From positions 1 through 9,125 of the forward strand of contig CANRCO010000046.1 in the NCBI GenBank assembly GCA_947629125.1: a stretch of DNA of 9,125 nucleotides, read 5' to 3'. Position 1 is the stretch's first letter. The number at the start of each line of letters is the position of its first letter. Under the pieces are notes generated by a model. It made no database searches. It had not been told where the DNA came from and saw only the letters and a program-made list of their open reading frames with translations. Of this stretch, positions 5,598 through 9,125 are shown one piece after another. The translations under genes and the position numbers were made by a program. The DNA comes from an uncultured Bacilli bacterium (GTDB taxonomy: Bacteria > Bacillota_I > Bacilli_A > RF39 > UBA660).

Positions 5598-6017
5598 TTA
5601 ATAAATATTTTTTGTTGTTCCTTTTACTTTAAAATCAACTTCACTAATAAATGGTAAACTTATATGATAAAAAACTTCTATATCATAATACCGACTAGTT
5701 TCTAATTCAGCTGCACTGGAATTTTTATGTTCACGATAGCAAAAAACATATTGATTATTACCATTATTATCAATAGCTCCTGTCCAGCCACTTTCGCAAT
5801 CACCATAGTCAGAATATCCACTACCAATTAATTTTTGTACAAAATCTTCATCATCGACTAATTTATCAATACCATATCTTTCAATATATTTAACTATATC
5901 ATTTTTGGTTTTAAAAGCACTAGCATAGTTAATTGAAACACAAATTATGCCTGTAAATAGAAAGATAAATACTATAACTATTTGCATGATAAAAGTTGAT
6001 CCTATCGATTCTTTCAA
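5598..6017 (-). CDS. TadE-like pseudopilin candidate (139 aa), TTG start
   Basis: The start codon is TTG at 6017, supported by AGGTGAT at 6023-6029 five bases away and by the leader MKESIGST, which matches its paralogue's MRESLGTT. One hydrophobic helix (about 11-30) leads into NYASAFKTKNDIVKYIERYG and an exported domain with Cys74 (GY-x3-G-x-C) and Cys93 (Y-x2-C-x-R). These two Cys are conserved in the 171-aa paralogue and may form a disulfide. It is likely a minor pilin/pseudopilin of the Tad-like apparatus. It starts 10 bases after the second Flp-like gene, whose TAG stop overlaps the ribosome site. A weaker start codon could keep it below the level of the small pilins upstream, though that is inference. 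Confidence 0.68.
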   Translation of the reverse strand: MKESIGSTFIMQIVIVFIFLFTGIICVSINYASAFKTKNDIVKYIERYGIDKLVDDEDFVQKLIGSGYSDYGDCESGWTGAIDNNGNNQYVFCYREHKNSSAAELETSRYYDIEVFYHISLPFISEVDFKVKGTTKNIY

Positions 6018-6027
6018 ATATGATCAC

Positions 6028-6252
6028 CTATCCTTTATAAGGACACCAAATCGTAGTATTTGATCCTGGAACTTTACATTCTACTCTTCCATTATCAACA
6101 TTATTACCACATACAGCTTTACTACAATCTGCATTATTACCTAAATCCTCACTTATCATTGGCCAAATAACCAAAGTAAAAAAGGCAATAACCGCCCCTA
6201 CAATCATAACAACTATTACTGTTGTATTAAGCTCACCTGTTGCCTCTTTCAC
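6028..6252 (-). CDS. Flp-like small pilin candidate 2 (74 aa)
   Basis: This tiny protein has the leader MKEATGELNTT, a single hydrophobic helix at about 11-32, and a short exported tail with four Cys (43, 48, 59, 70), enough for two disulfides. The first nine residues are identical to those of the neighbouring 69-aa protein, so the two are tandem duplicates with diverged tails. Size, layout and position between the TadC-like and TadE-like genes fit Flp/Tad pilins. If cleaved after Gly6 by a prepilin peptidase, the mature protein would begin Glu-Leu-Asn and lack the usual Glu at +5, so it is not a textbook class III prepilin. AGGTTAGGTAATA precedes the ATG and overlaps the stop of the first copy. 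Confidence 0.68.
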   Translation of the reverse strand: MKEATGELNTTVIVVMIVGAVIAFFTLVIWPMISEDLGNNADCSKAVCGNNVDNGRVECKVPGSNTTIWCPYKG

Positions 6253-6260
6253 ATTATTAC

Positions 6261-6470
6261 CTAACCTTCATCTGATGTTGGTGTGTATTTTTGTGTTGTT
6301 GAACAATCCTTGGTATTTGGATCGTACTCCCAACCAGCACTATTACACGTTCTTGTCTTAATTTGTGTCCTAATAGTTGGTAGAACAAAAACTGTAACAA
6401 TTGCAGCTACTGCAGCAATAGCAATAACTGTAACAACTGTCATATTTAATTCTCCTGTTGCTTCCTTCAT
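6261..6470 (-). CDS. Flp-like small pilin candidate 1 (69 aa)
   Basis: First gene after the promoter at 6507-6535, with the best ribosome site in the window (AAGGAGG at 6480-6486). The leader MKEATGELNMT is followed by an Ala/Val-rich helix (about 11-32) ending at Pro31, then a 37-residue exported tail with Cys42 and Cys56, probably a disulfide. The small size, single N-terminal helix and high-expression signals suit a structural pilin of the Flp class. As in its duplicate downstream, Glu occurs at position 3 and at 7 but not at +5 after Gly6, so processing may be unusual or absent. No prepilin peptidase gene is in the window. An alternative is a non-pilin membrane peptide of the apparatus. 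Confidence 0.68.
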   Translation of the reverse strand: MKEATGELNMTVVTVIAIAAVAAIVTVFVLPTIRTQIKTRTCNSAGWEYDPNTKDCSTTQKYTPTSDEG

Positions 6471-6479
6471 TTATAACAT

Positions 6480-6486
6480 CCTCCTT
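6480..6486 (-). promoter_or_regulatory. strong Shine-Dalgarno site of first Flp-like gene
   Basis: AAGGAGG, followed by 9 bases to the ATG at 6470. It is the longest match to the anti-Shine-Dalgarno sequence that I see in the window, consistent with high translation of this small pilin candidate. Confidence 0.8.
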
Positions 6487-6500
6487 ATTTTCTACTATAC

Positions 6501-6532
6501 ATAATTATTATAACTATTTTTAAAATAATTAT
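6501..6532. repeat. inverted repeat across the pilin promoter
   Basis: ATAATTATT (6501-6509) and AATAATTAT (6524-6532) are perfect 9-base inverted arms separated by 14 bases. One arm overlaps the -10 and the other the -35 of the pilin promoter. All paired bases are A or T, so chance is a real possibility. It could be an operator for a dimeric regulator. Confidence 0.35.
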
Positions 6533-6535
6533 CAA
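6507..6535 (-). promoter_or_regulatory. near-consensus promoter for the Flp-like/TadE-like/TadZ-like genes
   Basis: On the minus strand TTGATA (6535-6530), exactly 17 bases, then TATAAT (6512-6507): 11 of 12 consensus bases. RNA would start near 6500, giving a leader of about 30 bases with the AAGGAGG site. It allows the small pilin genes to be expressed above the upstream ATPase and platform genes, from which read-through is also possible because no terminator is seen after the TadC-like gene. Confidence 0.8.
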
Positions 6536-6551
6536 TATTTAATAAATAACT

Positions 6552-7340
6552 TTACATACCCATTAACATTAATACAGAAACCAATAATAAAATCATAACA
6601 CCAGCTCCAGTAACCATAAGCATTTTCATGGTTTTACCTTCCATCTTTTCTAGACGAGCCTTATATTTAGTTTCCCTGGCTTTTTGCTGTAAGTTCGAAA
6701 TCGAATGCGAAAACGTAACTAATTGTTCTTGTTTTCTTTCTTGTTTACCTAAACTTAAACGATAAAGAAGTCGCATCATTCGCATTGAATCACGAACGGG
6801 ATACTTTTTAGCAAAATCCATATATGGAGTTATTGAATCATCTCCAGCATTTATCGCATTAATCATCTCTTGTAAACCATCTTTAAAAATACCAGGTGCT
6901 TCATTGATTGATTTACCAATAGCTACAGGTACAGTATAATGCTGAATTAATATTTCTAGACTTTTTAAATAATATGGTAACATCGTATTAACATTATGTA
7001 AATGAACTTTGTAATATCTTTTTAGACTAGAATAACCTGATTTATAAACAAAGAAACCTACCCCAAAAGATAACAAAAATGTTAAGTATGAAGCACTACC
7101 AATAGTTAATACTAAAACTACAAGTCCAATTAAAAATGCATTTTTAATTCTTTTATTAAATAGCATATCGGCATTAACGCCATCACCATATTTAATATGA
7201 ACTAAAAAATCATAATCTTCTTCTTTTAATTTAGTAAAATATGCTTGATTATCATTAAAAAATTTATTTCGGTTAATTTGACCAGTGTAAAATAGAACAA
7301 ATAATATAATTATACCTATTATAATAATCTCAATATACAT
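6552..7340 (-). CDS. tadC: TadC-like inner-membrane platform protein (T2SS F domain)
   Basis: A 262-residue membrane protein with predicted helices at about 2-18, 67-82, 84-100 and 236-261. Between the last two pairs is a cytoplasmic helical region (KVHLHNVNTMLPYYLKSLEIL, INEAPGIFKDGLQEMINAI, then a charged stretch with RLSLGKQERKQEQLVTFSHS and basic KARLEKMEGK). This is the arrangement of the type II secretion F (GspF/PilC/TadB/TadC) family, which forms the platform that the secretion ATPase works on. Its ATG shares one base with the TAA stop of the TadB-like gene (TAATG), so the pair is translationally coupled and probably made in equal amounts. It follows TadB in the usual Tad order. The F-domain signal is weaker here than in the TadB-like partner, and context carries part of the call. 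Confidence 0.83.
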   Translation of the reverse strand: MYIEIIIIGIIILFVLFYTGQINRNKFFNDNQAYFTKLKEEDYDFLVHIKYGDGVNADMLFNKRIKNAFLIGLVVLVLTIGSASYLTFLLSFGVGFFVYKSGYSSLKRYYKVHLHNVNTMLPYYLKSLEILIQHYTVPVAIGKSINEAPGIFKDGLQEMINAINAGDDSITPYMDFAKKYPVRDSMRMMRLLYRLSLGKQERKQEQLVTFSHSISNLQQKARETKYKARLEKMEGKTMKMLMVTGAGVMILLLVSVLMLMGM

Positions 7341-8233
7341 TATTCAACCCCCACATCTTCATTATAATATTTTTCTCCACTTAATAAAAAATAAGAATTT
7401 ATTATAATTATTGCATGTAAAGTTAAATTAACATACCATAAATCTACCATTTTCATATATTGATCTTGCCCTAGCAAAAATTGCATAGTCATAACTAAGA
7501 AATATAACATAACACCAAAAGTTAAAAATCGACGATGGAATTCTTTACGGTCCATTTGGTCGCGATAAACACCTTCTACTAAAGAGTCAATATCCATTGA
7601 CATGTTTTCTAAAGCTTCCCCAGAATCTTTAGCACCTTCTTTAGTAATTTGTAAAAATAATTGATGCATATTTTTTACCATATAATAAGGATATTTCGCA
7701 TTAAAAAATTCTATAGATTCGTCAATTGTTCCATTTTGATAAGACATATCTATCATATGTTTTACATCAGTTAATACAGGTTCTTCTAGTATACCTGAAT
7801 CACGAACACCCTCTAATGATTTTACAAAACTTTGAGTAGTATTAAATTCCATAATAACATTAGTTGTATATATTTGAATTTGTTCAAATAAATATTCACT
7901 ATATAATCTTTGACTACGAAGATAAGCTAAATAAGGAACAAACATTAAAGCAATTATAATATAAATAATAGAAATAAATATACTTCTAAAGTATAGATAA
8001 GATATAACTGCTGCTAAAGCACCAAATATAGCCAATTGAGTCAAATATTGTTTAGCTGAATAGTCTTGACCTAATTCTTTTACTTTTTCTTTAACAACCT
8101 CATAACTATAAGGCATGTACTTATTATAAACTGATGTAACTTGACCAGAGAAAAATTTAGCGACACCTACCCCATTATTTTTTCGATATACAACGATAAA
8201 TAAGGCTATACCTAATAATAAAATTAACTCCAT
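7340..8233 (-). CDS. tadB: TadB-like inner-membrane platform protein (T2SS F domain)
   Basis: A 297-residue protein with an N-terminal helix (about 3-16), a pair of helices at 66-105, a cytoplasmic F domain at roughly 115-235, and a final pair at about 235-254 and 266-285. The F domain shows the family's helix pattern, with QIYTTNVIMEFNTTQSFVKSLE, an FNAKYPYYMVKNM helix and the QITKEGAKDSGEALENMSMD turn. TadB with TadC forms the integral platform of Tad pili. It starts 19 bases after the stop of the CpaF-like gene, with a strong AGAGGTGAT site, and is followed by the coupled TadC-like gene. Two separate F-domain proteins next to a CpaF-type ATPase is the Tad signature, unlike T2SS or type IVa pili, which have one longer GspF/PilC. 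Confidence 0.88.
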   Translation of the reverse strand: MELILLLGIALFIVVYRKNNGVGVAKFFSGQVTSVYNKYMPYSYEVVKEKVKELGQDYSAKQYLTQLAIFGALAAVISYLYFRSIFISIIYIIIALMFVPYLAYLRSQRLYSEYLFEQIQIYTTNVIMEFNTTQSFVKSLEGVRDSGILEEPVLTDVKHMIDMSYQNGTIDESIEFFNAKYPYYMVKNMHQLFLQITKEGAKDSGEALENMSMDIDSLVEGVYRDQMDRKEFHRRFLTFGVMLYFLVMTMQFLLGQDQYMKMVDLWYVNLTLHAIIIINSYFLLSGEKYYNEDVGVE

Positions 8234-8252
8234 TTCTTGGTATCACCTCTTT

Positions 8253-9125
8253 CTAAAGCATTTCAATTACATCAGAATTATTAGTTTTATTCTTTAGATG
8301 GAATAAATCTTCTTCAAATTGAACACCTTGAATACTTACATAATCTCGTAAATTCTTAGTTGGATTGTTTAAAGTATATGAACCATCTAATTTTTTACTG
8401 AATATGGTATTTACTTTTGCTTCATTGTTTTCATCAACATAAAATTCGCAAACTTCAATAATTTCTCTTTGAAAACGATTTAATTCTTTGCTCATGTATC
8501 CTTTAACATATATACCGATTTGAACATAACGATGAATAGTATTTAGAAATTGATTAACATCTATATTACTTTCCAACAAACTAAACATACGCATTGGAAT
8601 ATTACTAGCTTTATCGGAATGAATTGTTGATAAAATATTATGTCCTGATGAAATTGAGTTACGAACAGCCATAACTGCTTCAGCACTACGAACTTCGGAA
8701 AGTAGTATCCATTTTGGATTTTGTCGCATACAGGTTACTAATACATCTGAATAAGAAGCAATATTATTGGTTTTCATAGCAACTATATCTCGGTGAGGAA
8801 ATATTTTATCTAAATGCAATTCTAATGTATCTTCAATTGTTATAATTTTTTCATCTTCATTAGTGTTACTAGCCAAGTATTTAACAAGTTCTGTTTTACC
8901 TGAACCAGTTTCACCACTTACAATTATATTACAATGTCCTTTAACACATTGTAATAAGAAGTTTAAAACATCTTCGGTAACATATTGTTCATTTAATAAT
9001 TTTTCTTTATTTAATCTAATTTTAGCAGGTGTTTTACGAATAACGCATGCAATGCCATTAGTAGCAATAGAATCATGGATAAAATTTAAACGTAATTCAG
9101 CACTTTCAGCATCCAAAAAAGGATG
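8253..9125 (-). CDS. cpaF: CpaF/TadA-type secretion ATPase (5' end outside window)
   Basis: A hexameric ATPase of the VirB11/CpaF/TadA family that powers pilus subunit assembly at the inner membrane. The reading frame is open to the window edge (HPFLDAESAELRLNF), matching the family segment before Walker A, so the true start is further upstream and the TTG at 9116 is internal. Counting from that TTG, Walker A is GETGSGKT (68-75), the Asp box is ITIEDTLEL (92-100), Walker B is ILLSE (137-141), and the His box is GHNILSTIHS (158-167). Family members usually read GEVRG-x-EA at Walker B; here it is SEVRSAEA. About 290 codons are present and the missing N-terminus is probably 100-200 residues. It leads the TadB-like and TadC-like genes, the standard Tad order. 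Confidence 0.93.
   Translation of the reverse strand, partial: HPFLDAESAELRLNFIHDSIATNGIACVIRKTPAKIRLNKEKLLNEQYVTEDVLNFLLQCVKGHCNIIVSGETGSGKTELVKYLASNTNEDEKIITIEDTLELHLDKIFPHRDIVAMKTNNIASYSDVLVTCMRQNPKWILLSEVRSAEAVMAVRNSISSGHNILSTIHSDKASNIPMRMFSLLESNIDVNQFLNTIHRYVQIGIYVKGYMSKELNRFQREIIEVCEFYVDENNEAKVNTIFSKKLDGSYTLNNPTKNLRDYVSIQGVQFEEDLFHLKNKTNNSDVIEML

Noticed and set aside
6283..6504. Open frame of 73 codons on the plus strand
   Set aside because: It is antisense to the first Flp-like gene and its promoter, and has no support of its own; the minus-strand gene has a strong ribosome site and a family-like leader.
8253..9116. A complete CpaF-like gene starting at the TTG at 9116
   Set aside because: The frame stays open to the window edge and the upstream residues (HPFL) fit the family alignment; about 290 residues is too short for a full CpaF.
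1..9125. tRNA, rRNA, riboswitch, insertion sequence or CRISPR array
   Set aside because: Coding is nearly continuous, the gaps are all under 90 bases and are explained by promoters, a terminator or ribosome sites, and no structured RNA or transposase was seen.

Overview
The window is very AT-rich, and every gene I can support lies on the minus strand, so transcription runs from high to low coordinates. A LemA protein, a TagA/WecG-type glycosyltransferase, AGGAGG-type ribosome binding sites, A+T-rich sigma-A-like promoters and extreme AT bias together suggest a low-GC Firmicute or an uncultured Bacilli/Tenericutes-type bacterium. Tryptophan is written TGG where I checked, and TGA ends three genes, so the standard bacterial code fits and the Mycoplasma code does not. 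I cannot name the species.

Right half (9125 down to 4044): a Tad/type IV pilus-like assembly locus. In transcription order it encodes a CpaF/TadA secretion ATPase (cut by the window edge) and TadB-like and TadC-like inner-membrane platform proteins. A near-consensus promoter and a very strong ribosome binding site follow, then two tiny Flp-like pilin candidates (69 and 74 aa), two TadE-like pseudopilin candidates (139 and 171 aa) and a TadZ/CpaE-like protein with a degenerate P-loop. The four small structural proteins share one N-terminal signature, M-[KR]-E-[AS]-x-G.

Middle (4047 down to 2807): three paralogous two-helix membrane proteins resembling TrbC/VirB2 pilins of type IV secretion. 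The first (112 aa) has its own perfect TTGACA-N17-TATAAT promoter and is followed at once by an intrinsic terminator, so it looks like a separately and strongly expressed subunit. The second and third overlap each other and start a new transcript from an extended -10 promoter.

Left part (2770 down to 1): that second transcript probably runs on into a TagA/WecG-type glycosyltransferase, a GT4-family glycosyltransferase with an N-terminal extension, and an unrecognised 110-aa protein, all tightly packed. A LemA-family gene with its own probable promoter runs off the left edge.

The most interesting point is the combination of Tad motor and platform genes with VirB2-like hairpin proteins, one of which has major-subunit-like expression signals. 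No VirB4, VirD4, relaxase, integrase, transposase or prepilin peptidase is visible. The hybrid-pilus idea is an inference from gene order, paralogy and promoter strength.
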